From: Lentzea sp. NEAU-D7
GTDB lineage: Bacteria > Actinomycetota > Actinomycetes > Mycobacteriales > Pseudonocardiaceae
DNA: 64,000 nucleotides
Direction: 5' to 3'
Assembly (NCBI RefSeq): GCF_026242055.1
Contig: NZ_JAPJDL010000002.1
Location: 62,001 to 126,000, forward strand
In this document: one piece after another, positions 51,114-59,313 of the stretch
How positions within the stretch are numbered: position 1 is the first letter of the stretch
How the letters are laid out: each line of letters opens with the position of its first letter
Made by a program: the position numbers and the translations under genes
Notes under the pieces: generated by a model
The model's database searches: none
Told to the model about the DNA's origin: nothing
Seen by the model: the letters and a program-made list of their open reading frames with translations, nothing else

Positions 51114-52760
51114 ATGCTCGACCGTGCCGTCGTCGACGCCCTGTTCCCCTCGGACCTGCCCGAGCCGTCCCACTGGGAGGAGCAGTACCCGCCCCGCGGG
51201 CTGGGCGAAGGCGCGAAGGTCACCCGCCTGGGGCCGTCGCCGACCGGGTTCCTGCACATCGGCGGCCTGTACGTCGGCATGATCGACCGCGACCTGGCGT
51301 CCCACTCCGGTGGCTCGTACATCGTGCGCGTCGAGGACACCGACCAGGCGCGTGAGGTGCCCGGTGCCGTCGAGCAGTTCACCAAGGCGTTCAAGTACTT
51401 CGGCATCGAGCCCGACGAGGCCGACGAGGTGGGCTCCTACGGGCCGTACCACCAGTCGCAGCGCGAGCAGATCTACCTGACGTACGTGCGCGAGCTGCTG
51501 CGCTCCGGCCACGCGTACCTGTGCTTCGCGACGAAGGAAGAGCTCGCGGACATCACCGCGCGCCAGCAGGCCACGAAGCTGCCGACCGGCTACTACGGCC
51601 GCTGGGCGATCTGGCGCGACAAGACCGCCGAGGACGTCCAGGCCGCTCTGGACGAGGGCCGTCCGTACGTCGTGCGCTTCCGCTCGCCGGGCAAGGCGGG
51701 GGAGCGGACGAAGTTCGTGGACGCCATCCGCGGCGAGCTCGAGCACGACGCCAACCGCAACGACGTGGTGATCCTCAAGGCGTCCGACCAGTCGCCGCGC
51801 CTGCCCACCTACCACTTCGCGCACGCCGTCGACGACCACCTGATGCGCGTGAACCTGGTGATCCGCGGCGAGGAGTGGATCTCGTCCGTCCCGACGCACC
51901 TGCAGCTGTTCGACGCCCTGGGCTTCGAGCGCGTCGAGTACGCCCACATCGCGCCGCTGATGAAGCAGCAGGGCGGCTCCCGGCGCAAGCTCTCGAAGCG
52001 CAAGGACCCCGAGGCGTCCGTCGAGTTCTTCATCGAGGCGGGCTTCCCCGCGCCGGCCGTCCAGTACTACATGCGCGGCCTGGTCAACGCCCGCCTGGCG
52101 GAGCTGCCGCTGGCCGAGGCCCTGGAGGCGCCGATCTCGCTCGCCGAGTGCGGTGTCGCCGGCCCGCTGGTCGACCTCGTGAAGCTCGACGACATCTGCG
52201 CCGACCACGTCGCCACCCTGTCCGGCGAGGAGATCATCTCGCTGGTGTCGGAGTGGGCGGAGACCTACGACCCCGAGCTGGTCACCGTGCTGGCCACGGA
52301 GCGCGACGCGGCACTGGCGGCGCTGCGCGTCGAGCGCGGCCCGGAGGTCGCGAACCCGCGCAAGGACCTCCGCAAGTGGGCGGACTTCCGCACCGCCTAC
52401 GGCTTCTTCTTCCCGTCGCTGTTCCCGCTCGTCTCCGACCGCACCGACGAGCGCCTCGGCGGACTTCCGCCGGAGCTGATCGCCGCGTTCGCCGCGGACT
52501 TCGCCGACGGTTACGCGGACCTCGAGGACGGCCAGGAGTGGTTCGGCCAGATCCGCGAGCTCGCCGCGAAGCACGGCTTCGCGCCGAACCCCAAGGAGCT
52601 CAAGAAGAACCCGGACGCGTACCCCGGCTCGATCCGTGAGGCCGCGCAGCTGATCCGCGTGGCGCTGACGGGGTCGAAGGCGAGCCCGGACCTGCACGCC
52701 GTCGCCCGGACGCTGGGCACCGACGAGGTGCTGCGCCGGGTGCGCGCGCTCGCCGGCTGA
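51114..52760 (+). CDS. gltX: Glutamate--tRNA ligase, atypical class
   Basis: A 548-aa class I synthetase. HIGG at residues 48-51 replaces HIGH, and KLSKR is at 292-296. LGPSPTGFLHIGGLYVGMID and IVRVEDTDQAREVPGAVEQF are GluRS blocks. It differs from canonical actinobacterial GluRS (about 490 aa, opening with PSPTG close to the N-terminus) and looks like a divergent lineage, with a long C-terminal anticodon-binding part. The ATG at 51114 is preceded by gttgataacct, a likely -10 region. Whether it is the only GluRS or a second copy cannot be told from the window. Confidence 0.88.
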   Translation: MLDRAVVDALFPSDLPEPSHWEEQYPPRGLGEGAKVTRLGPSPTGFLHIGGLYVGMIDRDLASHSGGSYIVRVEDTDQAREVPGAVEQFTKAFKYFGIEPDEADEVGSYGPYHQSQREQIYLTYVRELLRSGHAYLCFATKEELADITARQQATKLPTGYYGRWAIWRDKTAEDVQAALDEGRPYVVRFRSPGKAGERTKFVDAIRGELEHDANRNDVVILKASDQSPRLPTYHFAHAVDDHLMRVNLVIRGEEWISSVPTHLQLFDALGFERVEYAHIAPLMKQQGGSRRKLSKRKDPEASVEFFIEAGFPAPAVQYYMRGLVNARLAELPLAEALEAPISLAECGVAGPLVDLVKLDDICADHVATLSGEEIISLVSEWAETYDPELVTVLATERDAALAALRVERGPEVANPRKDLRKWADFRTAYGFFFPSLFPLVSDRTDERLGGLPPELIAAFAADFADGYADLEDGQEWFGQIRELAAKHGFAPNPKELKKNPDAYPGSIREAAQLIRVALTGSKASPDLHAVARTLGTDEVLRRVRALAG

Positions 52761-52770
52761 CGCACGTGCT

Positions 52771-52810
52771 CGAACGGCCCTCGGTTCCTGCGGGAATCGG
52801 GGGCCGTTCG
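52771..52810 (+). terminator. Long hairpin after the GluRS gene
   Basis: cgaacggccctcggttcc pairs with ggaatcgggggccgttcg with a 4-nt loop and a few mismatches or bulges, 11 bp after the stop. No T-run; typical of high-GC terminators. Confidence 0.75.
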
Positions 52811-52853
52811 CTGTCCGGTGAGAATTCGGGCGAGATCCGCCGGGGCCGCCGCA

Positions 52854-52859
52854 CATACT
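52854..52859 (+). promoter_or_regulatory. -10 element of a leaderless promoter
   Basis: catact sits 6 bp before the GTG at 52866. Confidence 0.4.
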
Positions 52860-52865
52860 GCTGAA

Positions 52866-53438
52866 GTGACGGGGGAGAGCCGGCTGGCCGACTGGGCGCG
52901 GGAGTTCGCGGACCTGCGCGGCCGGCACGTGACGTCGTGGGTCGGCGTGGAATGGGCGCTGCGCGAGGACGTGCCCGAGAGCGGCCCGCACGTGTTCCAC
53001 GACCCGGAGGTGCCCTGCCTGCAGCTGTGGGGGTTGCAGGCGGTGTTCGACGACGGCGGAGTGTTCAGCGTGTGCACCTTCGACCACGACACCCTCAGCG
53101 GGCTGTGGCGGAACCGGGACCCCGAGTTCGAGGCGAAGCTGCGGAACGCGCGGATGTGGGGCGAGCCCGGCCACGGCACCCGCTGGAGGACGCTGAGCGA
53201 GCTTCCGGCCGGTGAGGTCGAGCAGGTGACCTGTTACGCCGACGAGGATGTGCTGGCCGAGGTGCTCCTGGAGATCGGCGGACGCCCGCTGTTGCTCATG
53301 GCGGGCGAGCTGTACGAGACGTGGACGGACGAGCTGGACTTCCATCGGCTTGACGAATCGGTGCTGGCCTTCACCGACCCGGAGGCCGCCGGACGGATCT
53401 CCTGGAACCCGGCCAGACGGGCCCTCCGGGAGGTCTGA
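52866..53438 (+). CDS. Hypothetical cytosolic protein (190 aa)
   Basis: A 190-aa protein with no recognised motif: ESRLADWAREFADLRG, VPCLQLWGLQAVFDDGGVFS and LYETWTDELDFHRLDES. The spacing suggests an alpha/beta fold. GTG start, probably leaderless. It is followed after 107 bp by the secreted GH3 gene, with a CebR-like box between them. Function unknown. Confidence 0.65.
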   Translation: MTGESRLADWAREFADLRGRHVTSWVGVEWALREDVPESGPHVFHDPEVPCLQLWGLQAVFDDGGVFSVCTFDHDTLSGLWRNRDPEFEAKLRNARMWGEPGHGTRWRTLSELPAGEVEQVTCYADEDVLAEVLLEIGGRPLLLMAGELYETWTDELDFHRLDESVLAFTDPEAAGRISWNPARRALREV

Positions 53439-53494
53439 CGGACGCATCCGCCCGGTATGGGGAATTCGTCCTGGAAGTTTCCGGAACAAAGTCG

Positions 53495-53508
53495 TGAGAG
53501 CGTTCCCA
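53495..53508. promoter_or_regulatory. CebR-like operator
   Basis: tgagagcgttccca matches the CebR box TGGGAGCGCTCCCA at 12 of 14 positions. It lies 38 bp upstream of the GH3 start, so a CebR-type repressor sensing cello-oligosaccharides may control the gene. Confidence 0.6.
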
Positions 53509-53545
53509 TTGACGTGGACGTAACACGCCGTTGAGGATCGGCGGC

Positions 53546-56149
53546 ATGCATTGGAGAAGCACTCTCGCCGCAGTGCTGGGGCTGACGCTCGCCGCCGGCA
53601 CGACATCGGCGGCGGTCGCGCAGGACGCGCAGCACTGGCCGCCGAAGCAGCCGGTCATCGGCCAGCCCCGGACTGAGCACGGCTGTGCCCGCATCGAGAG
53701 GTCCCTGCCCACGCTCAAGGACTGGCCGAAGGTCGAGAGCCAGTTCAAGGGCGACCGCAAGGACGAGGCGCGCATCAAGGCGATCCTCAAGGACATGACG
53801 CTGGCCGAGAAGGTCGGCCAGATGACGCAGCCCGAGATCGCCGCGATCACGGCCGCGGACGTCACGAACTACGGGTTCGGCTCGGTCCTCAACGGTGGCG
53901 GTAGCTGGCCCGGCGCCAAGAAGAACGCGACGCCGCAGGAGTGGCTCGCGCTCGCCGACGCCTACTTCGACGCCTCGAAGCAGTCGCGCACCAAGATCCC
54001 CCTCATCTGGGGCATCGACGCGGTGCACGGCAACAACAACGTCTACGGCGCGACCGTCTTCCCGCACAACATCGGTCTCGGCGCGGCGCAGGACCCGTGC
54101 CTCGTCCGCGACATCAGCGCGGCCACGGCCGAGCAGATCCGCGCGACCGGCCAGGACTGGGCGTTCGCGCCCACGCTCGCGGTCGTCGAGGACGACCGGT
54201 GGGGCCGCACCTACGAGGGCTTCTCGGAGGACCCGCGCATCACGCGCGCCTACGGGTACGAGGCCGTCAAGGGCTTGCAGGACAACGCGAAGAAGCGCAT
54301 CAGCGAGGACGGCGTGATCGCCACCGCGAAGCACTTCATCGGTGACGGCGGCACGACCGGTGGCAAGGACCAGGGCATCAACCCCTCCACCGAGCAGAAG
54401 ATGATCAACGTGCACGGCCAGGGCTACTACGGCGCGCTCGCCGCGGGTGCCCAGACGGTGATGATCTCGTTCAACAGCTGGACGAACGACGTCATCAACG
54501 AGGGCAAGGTGCACGGCAGCAAGTACGTGCAGACCGGCATCCTCAAGGAGAAGATGGGCTTCGACGGCCTGCTCGTCTCCGACTGGAACGGCATCGGCCA
54601 GGTCACCGGCTGCACCAACGCCAGCTGCCCGCAGGCGATCAACGCCGGCATGGACATCATCATGGTGCCGAACGACTGGAAGGCGTTCATCACCAACACG
54701 ATCGCCCAGGTCGAGTCCGGTGAGATCCCGATGGCGCGCATCGACGACGCCGTCACCCGCATCCTGCGCGTCAAGCTGCGCGCCGGCACGTTCGACGCCC
54801 CCAAGCCCTCGCAGCGCGAGCACGCGGGTGAGCAGAAGGCGCTGCAGCACAAGGAACTCGCCCGCGAGGCCGTGCGCGAGTCCGCCGTGCTGCTGAAGAA
54901 CGAGAAGCGCGTGCTGCCGTTGTCCAAGCGCAGCAAGGTCCTCGTGGTCGGCAAGAGCGCCGACAACATCGGCAACCAGACCGGTGGCTGGACGCTGTCC
55001 TGGCAGGGCACCGGCAACACCAACGCCGACTTCCCGAACGCCACCAGCATCCTCAAGGGCATCCAGGACACGCTGGGTGCCGCGAACGTCACGTTCGCCG
55101 AGACCGCGGACGGCGTGGACCCGGCGCAGTTCGACGCCGTCATCGCCGTCATCGGTGAGACCCCGTACGCGGAGGGCGTCGGCGACCTCGGCAAGCGGTC
55201 GTTCGAGGCCGCGCGACTGCACCCGCAGGACATCGCCGTGCTGGACAAGGTCTCCGGCAAGGGCAAGCCGGTCGTCACCGTCTACGTCGGTGGCCGCGCG
55301 CTGTACATGAACAAGGAGATCAACCGCTCCGACGCGTTCGTGGCCGCCTGGCTGCCGGGCACCGAGGGCGGCGGCATCGCCGACCTGCTGATCAGGGGCC
55401 GTCACAACGGGTTCAGCGGCAAGCTGTCCTACTCGTGGCCGGCCGAGGCCTGCCCGGCGCTGCCCGGTGAGCCCGCCAAGAAGCCGCTGTTCAACCTCGG
55501 CTACGGCCTGCGCGACTGGGAGACCGGCCGCGTCGGCAAGCTCGACGAGACCAGCCCCGGCGCCCTGTGCTCCGGTGGTGGCGGCGGCACCGCGACCGAG
55601 GACCTGGAGATCTTCAACCGCACCGACATCGCGCCGTACCAGTCGATGATCGGTTCGGCGGAGAACTGGGGCGGCACCGTGGTCGGGCCCGACGGCCAGG
55701 CCTCGCACGCCGAGATCAACGTCGTGCAGTCCGACGTCAACGTCCAGCAGGACGCGCTCAAGACGACGTGGACCGGCACCGGCCCCGGCCAGGTGTACCT
55801 GCAGAGTCCCGCGGGCAGCGACCTGCGCGGCTACGGCAACGCCAACGCGGCACTGCAGTTCGACGTGATCGTGCACCAGGCCCCGGCCAACCGCACGGTC
55901 ATCAGCTCGCACTGCGTGTACCCGTGCCTGGCCGAGATCGACGCCACGCAGGCGTTCCGCAACCTCCCCGTCGGGCAGAAGTCGACCGTCAAGATCCCGG
56001 TCTCCTGCTTCTCCGACAAGGGACTGGACCTGGAGAACATCAACACGCCGTTCCTCGTCTACACCGACGGCGCGTTCCAGGCCTCGTTCGCGAACATCAG
56101 GTGGGTGCCCAAGGCGGGCGCCGATCCGGACGCCCTGCCCTGCACGTAA
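53546..56149 (+). CDS. Exported GH3 beta-glucosidase (ExoP-like)
   Basis: An 867-aa secreted enzyme: signal peptide (STLAAVLGLTLAAGTTSAAV), GH3 (alpha/beta)8 domain (LIWGIDAVHGNNN; nucleophile Asp346 in LLVSDWNG), GH3 C-domain (VLLKNEKRVLPLSKRSKVLV), and a C-terminal ExoP-type beta-sandwich (about 160 residues, TDIAPYQSMIGSAENWGG). Such enzymes cleave beta-glucosidic bonds from cello- or related oligosaccharides. The ATG at 53546 is preferred over TTG 53531. The CebR-like box upstream supports induction by cellulose products. Confidence 0.94.
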   Translation: MHWRSTLAAVLGLTLAAGTTSAAVAQDAQHWPPKQPVIGQPRTEHGCARIERSLPTLKDWPKVESQFKGDRKDEARIKAILKDMTLAEKVGQMTQPEIAAITAADVTNYGFGSVLNGGGSWPGAKKNATPQEWLALADAYFDASKQSRTKIPLIWGIDAVHGNNNVYGATVFPHNIGLGAAQDPCLVRDISAATAEQIRATGQDWAFAPTLAVVEDDRWGRTYEGFSEDPRITRAYGYEAVKGLQDNAKKRISEDGVIATAKHFIGDGGTTGGKDQGINPSTEQKMINVHGQGYYGALAAGAQTVMISFNSWTNDVINEGKVHGSKYVQTGILKEKMGFDGLLVSDWNGIGQVTGCTNASCPQAINAGMDIIMVPNDWKAFITNTIAQVESGEIPMARIDDAVTRILRVKLRAGTFDAPKPSQREHAGEQKALQHKELAREAVRESAVLLKNEKRVLPLSKRSKVLVVGKSADNIGNQTGGWTLSWQGTGNTNADFPNATSILKGIQDTLGAANVTFAETADGVDPAQFDAVIAVIGETPYAEGVGDLGKRSFEAARLHPQDIAVLDKVSGKGKPVVTVYVGGRALYMNKEINRSDAFVAAWLPGTEGGGIADLLIRGRHNGFSGKLSYSWPAEACPALPGEPAKKPLFNLGYGLRDWETGRVGKLDETSPGALCSGGGGGTATEDLEIFNRTDIAPYQSMIGSAENWGGTVVGPDGQASHAEINVVQSDVNVQQDALKTTWTGTGPGQVYLQSPAGSDLRGYGNANAALQFDVIVHQAPANRTVISSHCVYPCLAEIDATQAFRNLPVGQKSTVKIPVSCFSDKGLDLENINTPFLVYTDGAFQASFANIRWVPKAGADPDALPCT

Positions 56150-56176
56150 CCACCCGCACGTGAAGAGGTAGACCCG

Positions 56177-56209
56177 CGCGCCCCCGCCGACACCCCAGGC
56201 GGGGGCGCG
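56177..56209. terminator. Bidirectional terminator
   Basis: cgcgcccccgcc pairs with ggcgggggcgcg (12-bp stem, 9-nt loop) between the GH3 gene and the convergent TetR gene. Confidence 0.8.
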
Positions 56210-56212
56210 TTC

Positions 56213-56773
56213 CTATGTGGACTCCAGCAGGAAACGCGCCGCCTTCTGGGCCTGCCGTGCCGGTTCGGACGACACGGTGATCGCCGTGTTCGTCATCGCC
56301 CCCTCGAACAGCAGGAAGATCGAGTCCGCCACCCACTCCGGCCGGCCCGTCGCCGCGACCATCGCCGCGATCGCCCCGCGCACGCCGGACTTCTGGTGGC
56401 GCACCACCGCCGTGACGCGGTCGGAGGACGGCCCCAGCTCCGCGTACGAGTTGATGAACGCGCAGCCGCGGAAGTCGGTCGTGCCCGACGAGTCCGCCAT
56501 CCAGTCGAAGACCGCGAGGACCTGCTCCTCCGGCGTCGACGCGCGCAGCACGTACTTCATGGTCTCGGCGGTGATGGCCTCCTCCCGCCGGCGCAGCACC
56601 TCCTCGACGAGCGCTTCCTTGCCGTCGAAGAGCTGGTAGAGCTTCTTCAGCGAGACGCCCGCCTCCGCGCGCAGCTCGTCCATGCCGACCGCGTGCGCGC
56701 TCTTCGCGTAGAACAGCCGGTCAGCGGCCTCCAGGACCCGCTCCCGAGCCTCTGTGTCCGTCGTCACCACCAT
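56213..56773 (-). CDS. TetR-family regulator
   Basis: A 186-aa TetR protein: N-terminal HTH (RVLEAADRLFYAKSAHAVGM, AEAGVSLKKLYQLFDGKEAL) and an alpha-helical ligand domain with REEAITAETMKYV. It is divergent from the alpha/beta hydrolase gene, and two near-identical palindromes lie between them and over its own promoter. The start is the ATG at 56773. Confidence 0.93.
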   Translation of the reverse strand: MVVTTDTEARERVLEAADRLFYAKSAHAVGMDELRAEAGVSLKKLYQLFDGKEALVEEVLRRREEAITAETMKYVLRASTPEEQVLAVFDWMADSSGTTDFRGCAFINSYAELGPSSDRVTAVVRHQKSGVRGAIAAMVAATGRPEWVADSIFLLFEGAMTNTAITVSSEPARQAQKAARFLLEST

Positions 56774-56787
56774 CACCCCTTGCCGTG

Positions 56788-56803
56788 GAGAACGCTCGTT
56801 CTC
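56788..56803. promoter_or_regulatory. TetR operator, copy 1
   Basis: gagaacg-ct-cgttctc is a perfect inverted repeat (7-bp arms) close to the TetR start. It shares arms with copy 2 33 bp away. Confidence 0.75.
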
Positions 56804-56820
56804 TACCTTAGCACCCATGC

Positions 56821-56840
56821 TGGAGAACGAGCGTTCTCCA
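56821..56840. promoter_or_regulatory. TetR operator, copy 2
   Basis: tggagaacg-ag-cgttctcca is a perfect 9-bp-arm palindrome 18 bp upstream of the hydrolase start. Confidence 0.8.
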
Positions 56841-56858
56841 GAGCTGAGGGAGACGGAC

Positions 56859-57638
56859 ATGTCGAAGATCGTGCTGATCCACGGGCTGTGGCTCACCGCC
56901 GCCAGCTGGAAGAACGTCGCCGAGCGGTTCGAGGAGGCCGGCCACGAGGTCCTCACCCCGACCTGGCCCGGCTACGGCGAGGTCGCGCAGATGCGGGCGC
57001 ACCCCGAGATCGCGAACGGCCTGGGCGTCGTCGAGATCACCGACCACGTCGAGAAGTTCATCCGCGACCACCACGCGGAGGACGCGATCATCATGGGTCA
57101 CTCGTTCGGCGGCCTGATCACGCAGAAGCTCCTCGACAGGGGCCTGGGCAAGGCCGGCGTCGCGATCCACTCCGCGCCCGTCAAGGGCACGCTCGGCCTG
57201 CCGTTCTCGTCCATCAAGGCGGCGTTCCCGGTGCTGAAGAACCCGGCGAACGTGAAGCGCAACGTCGAGCTGTCGCCCGAGCAGTGGCACTACGCCTTCA
57301 CGAACACCCTGCCCGCCGGCGAAGCCGAGGCCCTGCGGCAGCGGTTCGCGATCACCGCGCCCGGACGGCCGCTCTGGCAGGCCGCGACCGCGAACTTCAC
57401 CACGCACAACGCGACGAAGGTCGACTTCCGGAACCCGGACCGCGCGCCGCTGCTGTTCATCGCGAGCGAGGGCGACAACGTGGTGCCGGCGTCGATGAAC
57501 CGCGAGAACGCCCGCCGCTACAAGGGCCCCGCGATCACCGAGATCAAGGAGTTCCCGAACCGGCCGCACTTCGTCATGGGCACGGCGGGCTGGGAAGAGG
57601 TCGCCGACCACGCCCTGAACTGGGCTGACAAGTTCTAG
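56859..57638 (+). CDS. Alpha/beta hydrolase
   Basis: A 259-aa alpha/beta hydrolase: IVLIHGLWLTAASWKNV at the oxyanion turn, nucleophile Ser in IIMGHSFGGLITQ, Asp in SEGDNVVP and His in RPHFVMG. The start is the ATG at 56859 with gaggga upstream. It is expressed under the divergent TetR regulator through the twin operators. Substrate unknown. Confidence 0.93.
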   Translation: MSKIVLIHGLWLTAASWKNVAERFEEAGHEVLTPTWPGYGEVAQMRAHPEIANGLGVVEITDHVEKFIRDHHAEDAIIMGHSFGGLITQKLLDRGLGKAGVAIHSAPVKGTLGLPFSSIKAAFPVLKNPANVKRNVELSPEQWHYAFTNTLPAGEAEALRQRFAITAPGRPLWQAATANFTTHNATKVDFRNPDRAPLLFIASEGDNVVPASMNRENARRYKGPAITEIKEFPNRPHFVMGTAGWEEVADHALNWADKF

Positions 57639-58234
57639 GTGTCGAGGTCCACCGGCTCGCCCCTGATCGCGGTGACCGCGCCGCCGGTCTGAGCGGCGAG
57701 CCAGACCTCGAAGTCGTCCGGGTCCTTCGTCAGAACGGTGAAGGTGACGTCATGACCGTATTCGGTGTCCGCGACGTGGTACCCGGCCGCGCGCAACGCG
57801 TTCTCCAGCTTCCCCGCCTGATCGTGGTCCACGGCCAGAAGCACGCTCTCGTGCCGTTCGCGGGTGAGCGTGCCCAACGCGTCGATGGCCTCGGAGACGG
57901 CGCGTCCGTACGCACGGACCAGGCCACCGGCGCCGAGCTTGATGCCGCCGTAGTAGCGGGTGACGACGACGGCGGTGTCCACGAGGTCCCGGCGCGTCAG
58001 CACCTCCAGCATCGGCACACCCGCGGTACCGGCGGGCTCACCGTCGTCGGACGAGCGTTGCGTGTCCGCGGTGCGGAAGGCCGTGCAGTTGTGCGTGGCC
58101 TGCCAGTGCTCCTTGCGGACTCGCGCGAAGAACTCGGCAGCCTCCTGGTCGGAGCTGACGCGGGCGACGTGGCACAGGAACCGCGACCGCTGGATCTCGA
58201 TCTCGTGCGTGCCGTCCCGCTTGATCACCCTCAC
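57635..58234 (-). CDS. yigZ: YigZ/IMPACT-family protein
   Basis: A 199-aa protein of the IMPACT family. RFLCHVARVSSDQEAAEFFA, the ATHNCTAFR core, SDDGEPAGTAGVPML and VVTRYYGGIKLGAGGLVRAYG are the signature blocks; DDGEP and GGIKLGAGG are the most conserved. The start GTG overlaps the ligase stop (gtga). Its molecular role is not settled. Confidence 0.92.
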   Translation of the reverse strand: MRVIKRDGTHEIEIQRSRFLCHVARVSSDQEAAEFFARVRKEHWQATHNCTAFRTADTQRSSDDGEPAGTAGVPMLEVLTRRDLVDTAVVVTRYYGGIKLGAGGLVRAYGRAVSEAIDALGTLTRERHESVLLAVDHDQAGKLENALRAAGYHVADTEYGHDVTFTVLTKDPDDFEVWLAAQTGGAVTAIRGEPVDLDT

Positions 58235-59298
58235 TGCTCGATTGTGCGCCTGCGCTGCTCGGCTTCCCCGAACAGGGCGTCCAGCTCGGCGGGCGGCACC
58301 TCTTCCAGCTGCTCGTACGTGCACTCCGCGGGCGTCTTGTCCTCGCGGAACCGCACCAGCCGGGCTGTGTGCCGGAACCGTCCGCCCTGCACGTGCTCGT
58401 ACCGCACCTCGGCCACGCGCGTCGGTTCGAGCAGCACGACCTGAAGCTGCTTCTCGGGGTTCCACCTGCTGTTCATGCCAGGACCCTGGTACGTCGCCCA
58501 CGCGCTCCACGGGTGCTCGGCGGGGTTCAGCAACGGCTTCAGCTCCTCGACCAGCTCCCGCCGCCGCGCCGCGGTGAAGCTGCTGGCCACGCCGACGTTG
58601 TGCAGCTCGCCGTCCTGGTAGAGCCCCAGCACCAGCGACCCGACCGTCTCGCCGTCCTTGTGCCACCGGTAGCCCGCGACCACGCAGTCGGCCGTGCGCT
58701 CGTGCTTGACCTTGAACATCACGCGCTTGTCCGGCTCGTAGACGCCGTCCAGGGCCTTCACGACGACGCCGTCGAAGCCCGCGCCCTCGAACCGGGTGAA
58801 CCAGTCCTGCGCGACCTCGGGGTCCGCTGTGGACGGTGTCAGGTAGACACCGGGGACCTCGGTGACGACCTCCTCCAGCACCCTGCGCCGCTCTGCCAGC
58901 GAGAGCCCGGTGACGTCGTCGTCGCCGCAGGCCAGCAGGTCGAACGCGACGAAGCTCGCCGGCGTCTCGACCGAGAGCTTGCGCACCCGCGAGGCCGCCG
59001 GGTGCAGTCGCAACTGGAGGGTGTCGAAGCTCAGCCCGTCGGGCGTGACCAGCACGATCTCGCCGTCCACCACGCACCGCGGCGGCAGCGCCTCCTTCAG
59101 CAGCTCGACGACCTCGGGGAAGTACCTGGTCAGCGGCTTGTCGTTGCGCGAACCCAGCTCGACCTCGTCGCCGTCGCGGAACACGATGCAGCGGAAGCCG
59201 TCCCACTTGGGCTCGTACGCGAGTCCGTCCCCCCGCGGCAGCTCGGGCACGGACTTCGCGAGCATCGGCTTCACCGGCGGCATCACGGGCAGGTCCAC
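58231..59298 (-). CDS. ligC: ATP-dependent DNA ligase (LigC type)
   Basis: A 355-aa stand-alone ligase. The adenylated lysine is Lys31 in YEPKWDGFR; VDGEIVLV, FVAFDLLACG and VVVKALDG are motifs III, IIIa and IV, and VMFKVKHERTADC is motif V. The C-terminal OB domain follows. Relatives act in end joining and excision repair with LigD-type polymerase proteins, which lie 20 kb away at 37-39 kb. Start 59298. Confidence 0.93.
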   Translation of the reverse strand: MDLPVMPPVKPMLAKSVPELPRGDGLAYEPKWDGFRCIVFRDGDEVELGSRNDKPLTRYFPEVVELLKEALPPRCVVDGEIVLVTPDGLSFDTLQLRLHPAASRVRKLSVETPASFVAFDLLACGDDDVTGLSLAERRRVLEEVVTEVPGVYLTPSTADPEVAQDWFTRFEGAGFDGVVVKALDGVYEPDKRVMFKVKHERTADCVVAGYRWHKDGETVGSLVLGLYQDGELHNVGVASSFTAARRRELVEELKPLLNPAEHPWSAWATYQGPGMNSRWNPEKQLQVVLLEPTRVAEVRYEHVQGGRFRHTARLVRFREDKTPAECTYEQLEEVPPAELDALFGEAEQRRRTIEQ

Positions 59299-59313
59299 AC
59301 CGGGACCATAAGG

